From NCBI GenBank assembly GCA_017882405.1, contig JADGPO010000018.1:1-50363 (forward strand): DNA of 50,363 bases. Reading direction: 5' to 3'. Source of the DNA: Solirubrobacteraceae bacterium (GTDB lineage: Bacteria; Actinomycetota; Thermoleophilia; Solirubrobacterales; Solirubrobacteraceae). Position numbers and translations under genes: made by a program. Of the stretch, positions 16,159 to 24,572 are shown one piece after another (within the stretch, counting starts at the first letter, position 1; every line of letters begins with the position of its first letter). The notes below the pieces were generated by a model. That model made no database searches. It saw only the letters and a list, made by a program, of their open reading frames with translations, and had not been told where the DNA came from.

Positions 16159-16325
16159 TCGTTCGCCGGGATCAGCCCCAGGATCAGCCGATCGATCACC
16201 GGCGCCAGACCGAGCACGTCGGCGAACTCCGACGCGGCGGCACGGAGCAGCCGCTCCCGCTGCATCGGCAGCCTGATCTCGGGAGGCGGCGCATGGCGGG
16301 TGGGCGGGACCGCATCCGCGGTCAC
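16155..16325 (-). CDS. Small ORF between rmlB and udgB (56 aa)
   Basis: GTG 16325 overlaps the rmlB stop and TGA 16155-16157 overlaps the udgB start, both by the GTGA pattern. The product starts with a Pro-rich stretch (VTADAVPPTRHAPPPEIRLP) followed by an amphipathic helix-like half, ERLLRAAASEFADVLGLAPV, ending LIPANE. No family is recognised. Double coupling is the main evidence that it is translated; chance is possible because stop codons are rare in this DNA. Confidence 0.45.
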   Translation of the reverse strand: MTADAVPPTRHAPPPEIRLPMQRERLLRAAASEFADVLGLAPVIDRLILGLIPANE

Positions 16326-17317
16326 GATCTCAGGGAGCGTCCGTAGTGACGCTCGTAGTACTCGCGATACGCCCCCGAGCGGATCGGCTCCCACCACCAG
16401 GCGTTCTCGCGATACCACGCCACCGTCTCCGCCAACCCGTCGACAAACCGCGTACGCGCCCGCCACCCCAACCCCGCCAGCTTGTCAGACGACAGCGAAT
16501 AACGACGATCATGACCCGGGCGATCAGTCACGTACTCGATCAACGACTCATCACACCCCGTCAACTCCAAGATCCGCGTGACCACCTCGATGTTCTCGCA
16601 TTCATCCGGACCACCGCAGTTGTACACCTCACCCGGCTGGCCATGGCCGAGAACGTGACCGATCCCCCGGCCGAAGTCCTCCACGAACAACCAGTTGCGC
16701 ACATTGCGCCCATCCCCGTACACCGGCAGATGATCACCCGCCAACGCGTTGAGGATCATCAACGGGATCAGCTTCTCGGGGTACTGGCGCGGACCGTAAT
16801 TGTTCGAACCCCGGCACACCAACGCCTCCAACCCGTAGGTATGGAAGTAGCTGGTCACCAGCAGATCAGCGCCCGTCTTCGACGCGCTATACGGACTCGA
16901 CGGCGCAAGCGGAGACGCCTCGGTGAACGAGCCCGTCTCAATCGACCCATACACCTCATCGGTCGAAACCTGCAGATACCGCAAGCCCCGCTCGCGCGCG
17001 GCCTCCAGCAGCACATGCGTGCCCAGCCCATTGGTCACACTGAACGCGTACGGATCAGCGATCGAACGATCGACATGCGTCTCGGCCGCGAAATTCACGA
17101 TCGCCTCCGCATCCCCCACTGCCCCGGCAACCGCCTCGGGATCCTCGATCGCGCCCTGCACAAACCGGATCTCGCCCTCCACGTCCTTGAGATTCTCCTC
17201 ACGACCCGCATACGTCAACGCGTCGAGCACCGTCACCTCGTCACCGTGCTCACGCACCCGCAGCCCGACGAACGTCGAACCGATGAATCCCGCCGCCCCG
17301 CAGACCAGGAGCTTCAT
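16322..17317 (-). CDS. rmlB: dTDP-glucose 4,6-dehydratase
   Basis: Second step of dTDP-L-rhamnose synthesis: dTDP-glucose to dTDP-4-keto-6-deoxyglucose with bound NAD. This 331-residue extended SDR has the Rossmann GAAGFIG at the N-terminus, the catalytic STDEVYG, YSASK (Tyr-x3-Lys), and the substrate-loop RGSNNYGPRQYPEKLIP. Its ATG overlaps the rmlD stop (ATGA). Codon use is unlike its neighbours: many T-ending codons (GGT, CGT, TAT, GAT, AAT, GTT) where rmlD uses almost only G/C. This suggests a separate origin for this gene. rmlA and rmlC are not in the window. Confidence 0.97.
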   Translation of the reverse strand: MKLLVCGAAGFIGSTFVGLRVREHGDEVTVLDALTYAGREENLKDVEGEIRFVQGAIEDPEAVAGAVGDAEAIVNFAAETHVDRSIADPYAFSVTNGLGTHVLLEAARERGLRYLQVSTDEVYGSIETGSFTEASPLAPSSPYSASKTGADLLVTSYFHTYGLEALVCRGSNNYGPRQYPEKLIPLMILNALAGDHLPVYGDGRNVRNWLFVEDFGRGIGHVLGHGQPGEVYNCGGPDECENIEVVTRILELTGCDESLIEYVTDRPGHDRRYSLSSDKLAGLGWRARTRFVDGLAETVAWYRENAWWWEPIRSGAYREYYERHYGRSLRS

Positions 17318-18159
17318 GCCGCCGCTCCAGCCCGCGCGGCCTGGAACTCGGCCAGGCCGTCGCGCCAGCTGGGCAGTCGCGGCGCTCCGCGCTCGGAGCG
17401 CAGCACGCTGTAGGCCGGCCGGGTGGCCGGCACCGGGTACTCCTCGGTGGGAATCGGGCGCACGTCGCAGTCCAGTCCGGACGCGGCCACGATCGCCTGC
17501 GCGAACTCAAACCACGAGCACTGATCGTCGGCGGCCACGTGCAGCAGCCCCGCGGGCCGCTGCACGGCCAGCGACACCAGGGCCGGAGCCAGATGGCCGG
17601 TGAAGGTGGGGCACCCGACCTGGTCGGCCACGATCGAGAGCTGGTCGCGCTCGCTCGCCAGGCGCTGGATCGTCTTGGGAAAGCACTCGCCGCCCGCGCC
17701 GAACAGCCACGCGGAGCGCACCACGGTGTGAGCGTCGGGGGCGGCGTCGGCTACGGCCTGCTCGCCCGCGAGCTTGGAGCGCCCGTAGGCCGACAGCGGG
17801 CCGACGGCGTCGGACTCCAGGTACGGCTCGCGCTTGCGTCCGTCGAACACGTAGTCGCTGGAGACGTGGACGGTCCACGCACCGGCTCGGGCGGCGGCTG
17901 CCGCCACGTGCCCGGCGCCGGGCCCGTTGACCGCATGGGCCGAGCACTCTGCCTCCTCGGCGCCGTCGACGTTGGTCCAGGCGGCGCAGTTGATGACGGC
18001 GTCGGGAGCGGCCGCCGCGACGGCGGCGCTGACCGCATCGGCGTCGGCGATGTCGAGCGCGGCTCGCGGCAGCGTGACGGGTTCGTGGCCGTCGGCCAGC
18101 GTCGCCCTGCCCACGTCCTGCCCGAGCATCCCGCCCGCGCCCGTGATCAGAATCCGCAT
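17314..18159 (-). CDS. rmlD: dTDP-4-dehydrorhamnose reductase
   Basis: Last step of dTDP-L-rhamnose synthesis, NAD(P)H-dependent. This 281-residue SDR has GAGGMLGQDV at the nucleotide site, the conserved VINCAAWTNVDGAEE, SSDYVFDG, and the catalytic YGRSK. The C-terminal segment PIPTEEYPVPATRPAYSVL is diagnostic of RmlD. It is the first gene of the leftward chain; its ATG at 18159 faces the MprF-like gene across a 153-nt divergent region. Rhamnose is used in actinobacterial cell walls and exopolysaccharide. Confidence 0.96.
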   Translation of the reverse strand: MRILITGAGGMLGQDVGRATLADGHEPVTLPRAALDIADADAVSAAVAAAAPDAVINCAAWTNVDGAEEAECSAHAVNGPGAGHVAAAAARAGAWTVHVSSDYVFDGRKREPYLESDAVGPLSAYGRSKLAGEQAVADAAPDAHTVVRSAWLFGAGGECFPKTIQRLASERDQLSIVADQVGCPTFTGHLAPALVSLAVQRPAGLLHVAADDQCSWFEFAQAIVAASGLDCDVRPIPTEEYPVPATRPAYSVLRSERGAPRLPSWRDGLAEFQAARAGAAA

Positions 18160-18312
18160 CGCGGGTCAAGGGTAGACGGCATCCGCCGGGCAAGGACCTG
18201 CGCCGCCAGGGTTGCGTTCGGATGCGTGTCAGGTTTCCGTAAAGTAGCCTGCACGTTACGAACATGTTGGGGGGTGTCTTGGGGTCCCGCGAGCCGTTCG
18301 TACCTAGGGAGA

Positions 18313-19983
18313 ATGCGTGCGGTGCGCACTCCTGGTCCGACCCTCCGCGTTGCGCGGTGCGGCGCCTTCGCGGTGGCCGCGCTCGCCACCGAGGCAGTCG
18401 TCTCCGGGCTCACCGCCGACGTCTCGCGCCCCGCCCCCCTGCTGCGCCCGGCGCACGCTCCCTGGCTGCCCCCGGAGACGCACCTGGCCGCGATTCTGAT
18501 CGGCGTGGCGCTGCTGGCGACCGTGCCGGCGATGTGGCGCAGCATCCGACGGGCGATGGTGCTCGCGGTCGTGGGCCTGCTGGCGCTGGTGGCGCTCAAC
18601 ATCCTTCGTGCCGACTACGGCGAGGCCTTGATCGAGGTCTGCCTGGTCTCGCTATTGGCCGCGGGACGCGCCACCTTCAAGTTGGGCTGCGTCCCCCGGC
18701 CACGTCTGCTCGTGGTGTACGCCGCCTGCGCAGGTTGGGGCCTGTTCTACTGCGCCCTGCTGCTGGTGCCTTTGCTGCGGGGCGTCTCCCTGGCCGACGC
18801 CGTGACCCAGCCCGGAGGCGGCTGGACGTCTCTGACCAAGGCTCTCTTCGGGGGCGCGGCGCTGGTCAGCGTGCTGGCGGTGCGCTCGCTGCTGCGCCCG
18901 GCGCCCTCCCCCGACGGGCACGACGAAGCCGAGCACCGGGCGGCTCGCGCGATCCTCCACGAGCATGGCCACGACTCGCTCTCCCCGTTCATGCTGCGCC
19001 CCGACAAGGCGCTCAGCTTCGGCACCGGCGGGATGCTCTCCTACCGCGTGCATCGCGGCACCGCGATCGTCTCCTCTGACCCGGTCGCTGCACCCGGAGC
19101 GGCCGGCGAGGTCCTGAGGGGCTTCCAGGAGCAGGCACGGGCGCGCGGCTGGCAGGTGGTGGTGTGGGCCGCCTCGGCGCGCCATCTGGAGGATTACCGC
19201 CGGCTCGGCCTGCGCGCGCTGCGCGTCGGCGAGGAGGCGTTCGTCGATCCGCAGACGTTCACCCTGGAGGGACGCGCCGTACGCAAGCTTCGCCAATCGG
19301 TGCATCGCGTACGCAAACGGGGTTGGCAGGTGAGCGTCCATGAGGGACGCGAGATCGACGACGCCCTCGAGGCCGAGATCGACGTCCTGGAGGGGCGGTG
19401 GCGCCGGGCGCAGCCGCGCCTGCACGGCTTCGCGATGGGGATGGGCGAGTGGGCCGCCCAGGTCGGACCCGAGGATCTGTACGCGCTCGGACGGGCGCCG
19501 GGCGGCCGGCTCGCCGCGGTGATGCGCTTTGCCGGGCACTGCGGGAACCTGTCGCTGGACACGATGCACCGTGTCGGCGAGACGCCGAACGGGCTCAACG
19601 AGGCACTCGTCGCAGGAGTGCTGATGCAGGCGCGCGCATCTGGAGTGAGCGAGGTCAGCCTCAATTACGCCGGCCTGGCGCATCTCGTCCGCGAGGCTGA
19701 GGGCGGTCGGGGGTTGACGCGGATGCGCCGCTGGGCGCTCGCCCCCCTGCACCGGCGCTTTCAGATGGACCGACTGGTGCGCTTCAACGAGAAGTTCTCG
19801 CCTGAGTGGCGTCCTCGCTACCTGCTGTACGAGTCGCGGGCCGCGCTGCCGCGGGCGATCTTTCGCGTGCTGGTGGTGGAGGGCTACCTCCCCCAGCGGC
19901 CGGCCGCCTCGCGGTGGTGGTCGCGCGGCGTGGGCGCGCCGCGGCGCGCGGGGCGGCCCACCCCGGCGACGCCGGGTCGGTAG
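18313..19983 (+). CDS. Membrane aminoacyl-phosphatidylglycerol synthase-like protein (MprF C-terminal domain, DUF2156)
   Basis: A 556-residue protein that would transfer an amino acid such as lysine from tRNA to phosphatidylglycerol, lowering surface charge. About six transmembrane segments occupy residues 15-200 (for example AILIGVALLATVPAMW, AMVLAVVGLLALVALN, ARLLVVYAACAGW). The catalytic DUF2156/GNAT-like domain covers about 220-520: DSLSPFMLRPDKALSFG, GTAIVSSDPVAAPG, LDTMHRVGETPNGLNEAL and VSLNYAG, then the characteristic RFNEKFSPEWRPRYLLYE. ATG 18313 follows AGGGAG very closely; GTG 18322 has better spacing and may be the real start. The esterase-transporter gene follows after 6 nt. Confidence 0.85.
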   Translation: MRAVRTPGPTLRVARCGAFAVAALATEAVVSGLTADVSRPAPLLRPAHAPWLPPETHLAAILIGVALLATVPAMWRSIRRAMVLAVVGLLALVALNILRADYGEALIEVCLVSLLAAGRATFKLGCVPRPRLLVVYAACAGWGLFYCALLLVPLLRGVSLADAVTQPGGGWTSLTKALFGGAALVSVLAVRSLLRPAPSPDGHDEAEHRAARAILHEHGHDSLSPFMLRPDKALSFGTGGMLSYRVHRGTAIVSSDPVAAPGAAGEVLRGFQEQARARGWQVVVWAASARHLEDYRRLGLRALRVGEEAFVDPQTFTLEGRAVRKLRQSVHRVRKRGWQVSVHEGREIDDALEAEIDVLEGRWRRAQPRLHGFAMGMGEWAAQVGPEDLYALGRAPGGRLAAVMRFAGHCGNLSLDTMHRVGETPNGLNEALVAGVLMQARASGVSEVSLNYAGLAHLVREAEGGRGLTRMRRWALAPLHRRFQMDRLVRFNEKFSPEWRPRYLLYESRAALPRAIFRVLVVEGYLPQRPAASRWWSRGVGAPRRAGRPTPATPGR

Positions 19984-19989
19984 CCCCCG

Positions 19990-21990
19990 ATGCGCTGGCG
20001 GCGCCTGATCGCCGCGACCCTGTGTGTCGCGCTGGTGGCCGTCGGGCTGGTGGGCGCCTATCGCTACTGGGACTCCTACTACCGCACCCGGGGCTTTGCC
20101 ACGGTCGCCTACCTGCCGCACGCCCGGCACGGGCGGCTGCTGACGGTCCACTTCTTCTCGCCGGCTCTGCATCGGCGAGCCGACTACCTCGTTTACCTGC
20201 CGCCCGGATACGGAGCCGGCTCGTCGCGCTACCCGGTCTACTACCTGCTGCACGGCAGCCCTGGCCGGCCACAGGTGTACCTCGACATCGCCGGCATGCC
20301 GGTGCGGATGGACAACCTGATCGCCCGCCACCGGATGCGGCCGATGATCCTCGTGTTCGCGGACGGGCGGATCGGCGGCAGTACGTACTCCGACTCGGAA
20401 TGGGCCAACACCCGGTCGGGTCACTACGAGAGCTACGTCCTGAACGTGGTCAAGGACGTCGACCACCGCTTCGCCACCCTGCACAACCGCCACGACCGGG
20501 TGATCGCGGGCTTCTCGTCCGGCGCCTACGGCGCCACGAACATCGCGCTGCGCCATCTGGGGACGTTCGCGGGCCTGCAGTCCTGGTCGGGCTACTACAA
20601 GGAGAGCCGCACCGGCGTGTTCGCGTACGCCAGCTCGTCGACGATGGCCGCCAACAGCCCTGCCGACTACGTGGCGCGGCTCCATCGCCGGCTGGCCGCC
20701 GACCCATTCCGCGCACTGCTGTTCATCGGACGCGATGACAACCTCAGCCCCCAGACCCAACCGATGGCTCGCGCGCTCGGGCGGGCGGGGGCCAGCGTCA
20801 GCTATGCCCTGTACCCGGGCGGGCACGACTGGCAGCTGTGGCACGCCCACCTCAACCGGCTGCTGATCCTGGCCTCGCGCTACACCTCGGAGCCGCTGCC
20901 GCACGGCGCCCGCGCGCGCGTTCTGACGCCCGGTGTGACGGCGATCCCGCACGGGTTGGGGAGACCACCGCACGACCTGCCGCATCTCCACCGTCGTCAT
21001 CGCCACCGTCACGCGCTCCACCGCCATCGGCATCGGCACCACCGCAGCAGCGCAGCGGCCGCCACCGGGCGGCGCCCCGCGGTGGCGGCCGGCGTCACCA
21101 CCGGACGGCTCCTGGCCGGCCTGCTGCTGGCGGTCTTCTCAGCTGCGCTGATCAACCTCGGCTTCCTGCTGCAACACCGCGGGCTGCGTGGCGAGCAACC
21201 CGCCGGCGCGCGCGACCGCCTGCGGGCGGCGCTGCGCAGCCGCACCTGGCTGAGCGGTCAGGCGGTCGGTTGGCTGGGCTTCCTGCTCCAGATCGTCGCC
21301 GTGGCGATCGCTCCCCTGTCGCTGGTGCAGGCGTTCGCCGCCGGCGGGCTGGCGATCTCGGTGCCGCTGGCGGCTGGCGTGTTCGGCCACTCGATCACCC
21401 GCGCGCAGCGGCTGGCTGTGCTGGCGATGGCGCTCGGGCTGGCGATCCTCCCGCTCGGCTTCACGGCCACCCGGGATCACCTGCACGTGGATGCGCTGGT
21501 CCCGGCGACCGCGGTGGCCGTCGTGCTCGCGGGGGCCCTCGGCCGGCTCGGCCCCGCTTGGGTCAAGGCGGTGGCGGCCGGCATGCTGTACGGCGTTGCC
21601 GACGCCGCGATCAAGGGCGTCTCGGTGGGCTGGCGAATCCATGGTTCGGGAGCGCTCGTCTCCGGCTGGACGGCGCTGGCCGCCGCCGCCACGTTCGGCG
21701 GCTTCCTGGCCTTCCAGGCGGCGCTGCAGAACGAGGGCGCGGTGAGCTCGATCTCACTGATGACCGCCACGTCGGCGATCACCGGCATGAGCTGCGGGTT
21801 ACTGGCGTTCGGCGAGTCGCTGGGAACCGACTCGCTGACCGTCACCGCTCATCTGCTGGCGATCGCCGTCGTGTTGGGTTGCGTTCCGGCGTTGGCCGGC
21901 GCTCAGGCGGCATTGGCCGCGTCCGGCGAGGCCGCCGAGGATCCACCCCAGCTCGCCGCGCCGGCCGCCGCGTCGCTGCCCGCGCGCTAG
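19990..21990 (+). CDS. Fusion of a secreted-type esterase with a DMT/EamA-like transporter
   Basis: One uninterrupted 666-codon frame encodes two normally separate proteins. Residues 1-320 are an alpha/beta esterase of the esterase-D/DUF-type: a single N-terminal membrane anchor (LIAATLCVALVAVGLVGAY), YYLLHGSPG, the nucleophile GFSSGAYGA, and GGHDWQLWH with the catalytic His. Residues about 321-355 form a linker very rich in His and Arg. Residues 370-650 have eight to ten hydrophobic segments resembling the DMT/NIPA-like family (INLGFLLQHRGLRGEQP, LVQAFAAGGLAISVPLAAG). A separate internal start (for example GTG near 21081) is possible. It lies 6 nt after the MprF-like gene, hinting at lipid or envelope metabolism. 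Confidence 0.75.
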   Translation: MRWRRLIAATLCVALVAVGLVGAYRYWDSYYRTRGFATVAYLPHARHGRLLTVHFFSPALHRRADYLVYLPPGYGAGSSRYPVYYLLHGSPGRPQVYLDIAGMPVRMDNLIARHRMRPMILVFADGRIGGSTYSDSEWANTRSGHYESYVLNVVKDVDHRFATLHNRHDRVIAGFSSGAYGATNIALRHLGTFAGLQSWSGYYKESRTGVFAYASSSTMAANSPADYVARLHRRLAADPFRALLFIGRDDNLSPQTQPMARALGRAGASVSYALYPGGHDWQLWHAHLNRLLILASRYTSEPLPHGARARVLTPGVTAIPHGLGRPPHDLPHLHRRHRHRHALHRHRHRHHRSSAAAATGRRPAVAAGVTTGRLLAGLLLAVFSAALINLGFLLQHRGLRGEQPAGARDRLRAALRSRTWLSGQAVGWLGFLLQIVAVAIAPLSLVQAFAAGGLAISVPLAAGVFGHSITRAQRLAVLAMALGLAILPLGFTATRDHLHVDALVPATAVAVVLAGALGRLGPAWVKAVAAGMLYGVADAAIKGVSVGWRIHGSGALVSGWTALAAAATFGGFLAFQAALQNEGAVSSISLMTATSAITGMSCGLLAFGESLGTDSLTVTAHLLAIAVVLGCVPALAGAQAALAASGEAAEDPPQLAAPAAASLPAR

Positions 21991-22466
21991 TGCCCCACTC
22001 GCGAGCGCGGCAGCGAACACCCGATCGCGAACAACAGCGTTTCGAGAACCGGCCCGAACCCCGGAGAGTGCGACAGCAGCACGTCGGTCAGGCGCAGGTT
22101 GCGAGTCAGCGCGTAGGCCGCCTGCGCGGCGAACAGGAGCGCCACCAGGGCCAGGATCCCGGCAACCACGAACCGTCGCTGGGGCGCGAGGCCGACCAGG
22201 ATGGCACCGGTCAGCGCACCCGCCAGCAGCCACGCGACCACGACGCGCGCCAGCGGCTGGCCGTCGAACCCCGCGAGCTGCAGCAGCGGCAGCGCAGCGC
22301 CGACGCGCGGGCCGAAGCCCAGCCAGTGCAGGCCCCGCAGCACGTATAGCCAGCCCGCGCCGGCCAGCATGCCACCCACCATCACCACCGGTATGGCAAA
22401 CAAGGCACCCGTCGCGCGGGCCGGGAGACGGGACCTCGAAACCACCGCGGTCATCGCGCTGGACAC
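21987..22466 (-). CDS. Small multi-pass membrane protein
   Basis: A 159-residue protein with four hydrophobic segments (LFAIPVVMVGGMLAGAGWLYVL, VVVAWLLAGALTGAILVGL, FVVAGILALVALLFAAQAAYAL and a C-terminal VLETLLFAIGCSL). No recognisable catalytic motif and no known family. It converges on the esterase-transporter gene with a 4-nt overlap at the stops. A possible -10 box TACTTT (22492-22497) lies 26 nt upstream of its ATG. Confidence 0.65.
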   Translation of the reverse strand: MSSAMTAVVSRSRLPARATGALFAIPVVMVGGMLAGAGWLYVLRGLHWLGFGPRVGAALPLLQLAGFDGQPLARVVVAWLLAGALTGAILVGLAPQRRFVVAGILALVALLFAAQAAYALTRNLRLTDVLLSHSPGFGPVLETLLFAIGCSLPRSRVGH

Positions 22467-22541
22467 TACCCTCGCGGCTGATGGATTTCGTAAAGTACAT
22501 GTCCGGCCAGACCCACCGCCGGTAGCCCACCTCGACCGCCA

Positions 22542-23522
22542 TCAGCTGACGATCACGCCGGCGCGGGAGCGCACGCTCGCGACGATCGCGTCGGCGTCGG
22601 GAATGAAAGCATCCTCCAGAGTGGGGCTGTAGGGGATCGGCGTCTCCTCGGTGGCCACGATCCAGGCGTCGTCGAGGTCATGCAGTCCCTCCGCCGCCAC
22701 GGCCCCCAGCACTCCCGCCGCCCAACCGCCGGTCATCGGGCCCTCCTCGACGGCGAGCAGGCGGTGGGTGCGGCTGACCGATTCGAGCACCGTCTCCACG
22801 TCGAGCGGGCGCAGCGACCGCAGGTCGACCACCTCGACCGAGATGCCGTCCGCGGCCAGCGCCTCGGCGGCGGCCAGGGCGTCCTGCACGGCCTTGCCGA
22901 TCGAGACGATCGTCAGGTCGTCCCCGTGGCGGGGGATGCCGGCCTGACCGAGCGGGATGACCTCCTGCTCGGGCAGCGGGCCCTTGACCGAGTACAGGCG
23001 CTTGTGCTCCATGAACACGACCGGGTTGTCATCGCGGATCGATGCCTTGAGCAGGCCCTTGGCCTCGGCCGGCGAGGACGGGAACACGATCTTCAGCCCG
23101 GGCACCCCCTGATACCAGGTGCCGTGGGTCTGGGAATGGATCGCCCCGAAGCGACCTCCGCCGCCGACCGCCGAGCGCACCACCAGCGGGACCGTGCCCT
23201 GCTCGTTGCTGATGTACCAGAACTTCGCCGCCTGATTGACGAGGCTGTCCATCGGTAGCGCCATGAAGTCGCCGAACATGACCTCGAAGATCGGACGCAG
23301 CCCGGTGACCGCCGCCCCGTAGGCCATTCCGGCCAGCGCCAGCTCGGCGATCGGGGTGTCGAACACCCGGTCGGCCCCGAAGCGCTCCGCCAGACCGGGA
23401 GTCGCCTTGAACACGCCACCGGCGACGGCGACGTCCTCGCCGAAGAAGATCACCGACGGATCGCGCTCCAGCTCCTCGGCGATCGCGTCGCGGATCGCGA
23501 CGCGGAACTCGAGCGTGCTCAT
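22542..23522 (-). CDS. Thiamine-dependent 2-oxo acid/acetoin dehydrogenase, E1 beta subunit
   Basis: Beta subunit of the decarboxylating/cleaving E1 heterotetramer that passes an acyl group to the E2 lipoyl arm. In its 326 residues the family blocks are complete: FFGEDVAVAGGVFKATPGL, FDTPIAELALAGMAYGAA, EVMFGDFMALPMDSLVNQAAKF, GIHSQ-like FGAIHSQTHGTWYQGVPGL and the C-terminal VVDLRSLRPLDVETVLESV. It most resembles acetoin-dehydrogenase-type beta subunits. The ATG overlaps the E1 alpha stop by ATGA. It belongs to the operator-1 transcription unit of the LacI regulon. The true substrate is unknown. Confidence 0.92.
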   Translation of the reverse strand: MSTLEFRVAIRDAIAEELERDPSVIFFGEDVAVAGGVFKATPGLAERFGADRVFDTPIAELALAGMAYGAAVTGLRPIFEVMFGDFMALPMDSLVNQAAKFWYISNEQGTVPLVVRSAVGGGGRFGAIHSQTHGTWYQGVPGLKIVFPSSPAEAKGLLKASIRDDNPVVFMEHKRLYSVKGPLPEQEVIPLGQAGIPRHGDDLTIVSIGKAVQDALAAAEALAADGISVEVVDLRSLRPLDVETVLESVSRTHRLLAVEEGPMTGGWAAGVLGAVAAEGLHDLDDAWIVATEETPIPYSPTLEDAFIPDADAIVASVRSRAGVIVS

Positions 23523-24496
23523 GTGCGGAACTCCGTGGCCGCCTGCGCCTCGGGGTCGGGATAGGGAGCGTCCTTGGCGGACCGGACGGCCTCGTCCATG
23601 AGCGCGCCGACCTCCTCCTCGACCGCGCCGATCCGCTCCTCGGCGACGCCGTCCGTCAGCAGCCGGGCGCGAGCGAGCTTCAGCGGGTCGCGCTCGAGCC
23701 ACTGCTCCACCTCGTCCTGGGGGCGATAGGGCGCCGGATCGCCCTTGGAGTGCCCGTAGTGGCGATAGGTCTGGCATTCCAGGAGCGTCGGGCCATCGCC
23801 CTCGCGGGCGCGCTGGACGGCCTCGCCGGCCGCCGCGTGGACCGCCCACAGGTCGTTGCCGTCGACCACCGACGCGGGCACGTCGTAGCCGCGCGCCCGC
23901 CCGGCGATGTCCGCGCCCGCCGTCGCCTGGGCCAGCGGGGTGAACTCGGCGTAGAAGTTGTTCTCGCAGACGAAGACGAGTGGCAGCTTGAGGACCTTGG
24001 CGACGTTCAGGCACTCGTGGAAGTAGCCCTGGTTGGCGGCGCCGTCGCCGAAGAAGGCGAGCGCCACCCGGCCCTGGCGGCTCGCCGAGAGCGCCGCGCC
24101 GAGGCCGGCGGCGATCGAGCCGCCGACGATCCCGTAGCAGCCGACCAGCCCGTGCGGGAGGTCGATCACGTTCATCGAGCCCGAGCGCCCGCCGCAGACC
24201 CCGGTCGCGCGGCCGAGCATCTCGGCGATCAGGGCGCCCGGCTCGGTCCCCTTGGCCAGAGCGTGTCCGTGGCCTCGATACGTGCCGGTGACGTAGTCCT
24301 CGGCGTCCAGGGCCAGGCAGCAGCCGACCGCGACCGCCTCCTGGCCGGCGTACAGATGGGTGGTGCCGTGCACCTCGCCCTCCAGGAACAGGCGGTGCAT
24401 CGCGGTCTCGAACAACCTGATCAGGAGCATCCGACCGTAGGCGTCGAGAAAGCCGGTCCCCGCCTCGGTCTCTCCTGCGCTCTGAACGTTGGCCAC
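23519..24496 (-). CDS. Thiamine-dependent 2-oxo acid/acetoin dehydrogenase, E1 alpha subunit
   Basis: Alpha subunit (325 residues) with the thiamine-diphosphate fold: the conserved HLYAGQEAVAVG, YRGHGHALAKG, GRSGSMN, and the Mg-TPP motif GDGAANQGYFHECLN with VCENN. The phosphate loop YRHYGHSKGDPAPYR is like those of acetoin dehydrogenases and lacks the phosphorylation sites of mitochondrial E1. GTG 24496 is chosen because an AGGAGG site stands 8 nt upstream; a longer frame exists but has no ribosome-binding site. It is divergent from E2, with a LacI-type operator between them. No E3 (lipoamide dehydrogenase) is in the window. Confidence 0.93.
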   Translation of the reverse strand: MANVQSAGETEAGTGFLDAYGRMLLIRLFETAMHRLFLEGEVHGTTHLYAGQEAVAVGCCLALDAEDYVTGTYRGHGHALAKGTEPGALIAEMLGRATGVCGGRSGSMNVIDLPHGLVGCYGIVGGSIAAGLGAALSASRQGRVALAFFGDGAANQGYFHECLNVAKVLKLPLVFVCENNFYAEFTPLAQATAGADIAGRARGYDVPASVVDGNDLWAVHAAAGEAVQRAREGDGPTLLECQTYRHYGHSKGDPAPYRPQDEVEQWLERDPLKLARARLLTDGVAEERIGAVEEEVGALMDEAVRSAKDAPYPDPEAQAATEFRT

Positions 24497-24517
24497 GCGT
24501 CTCCCTCCTGACAAATC

Positions 24518-24558
24518 GCAGTCGTGTTACGATCGTATCGCAATCGTTTGCAGTCGTG
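24518..24558. promoter_or_regulatory. LacI-type operator 1, between E1 alpha and E2
   Basis: Core CGCAATCGTTTGCA at 24539-24552, one base off the consensus of the other sites. GCAGTCGTG is repeated at 24518-24526 and 24550-24558, 32 bp apart (about three helical turns), suggesting a second weak half-site. A 10-bp palindrome TACGATCGTA (24528-24537) overlaps. Confidence 0.8.
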
Positions 24559-24572
24559 ACCTGGAGGCGAGG

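Noticed and set aside
17539..18312. Long plus-strand reading frame before the MprF-like start at 18313
   Set aside because: It lies antisense over rmlD and has no domain; the MprF-like protein matches only from about 18313 onwards.
24528..24537. 10-bp palindrome TACGATCGTA near operator 1
   Set aside because: Short, and overlapped by the better-supported LacI-type site; not listed as an independent operator.
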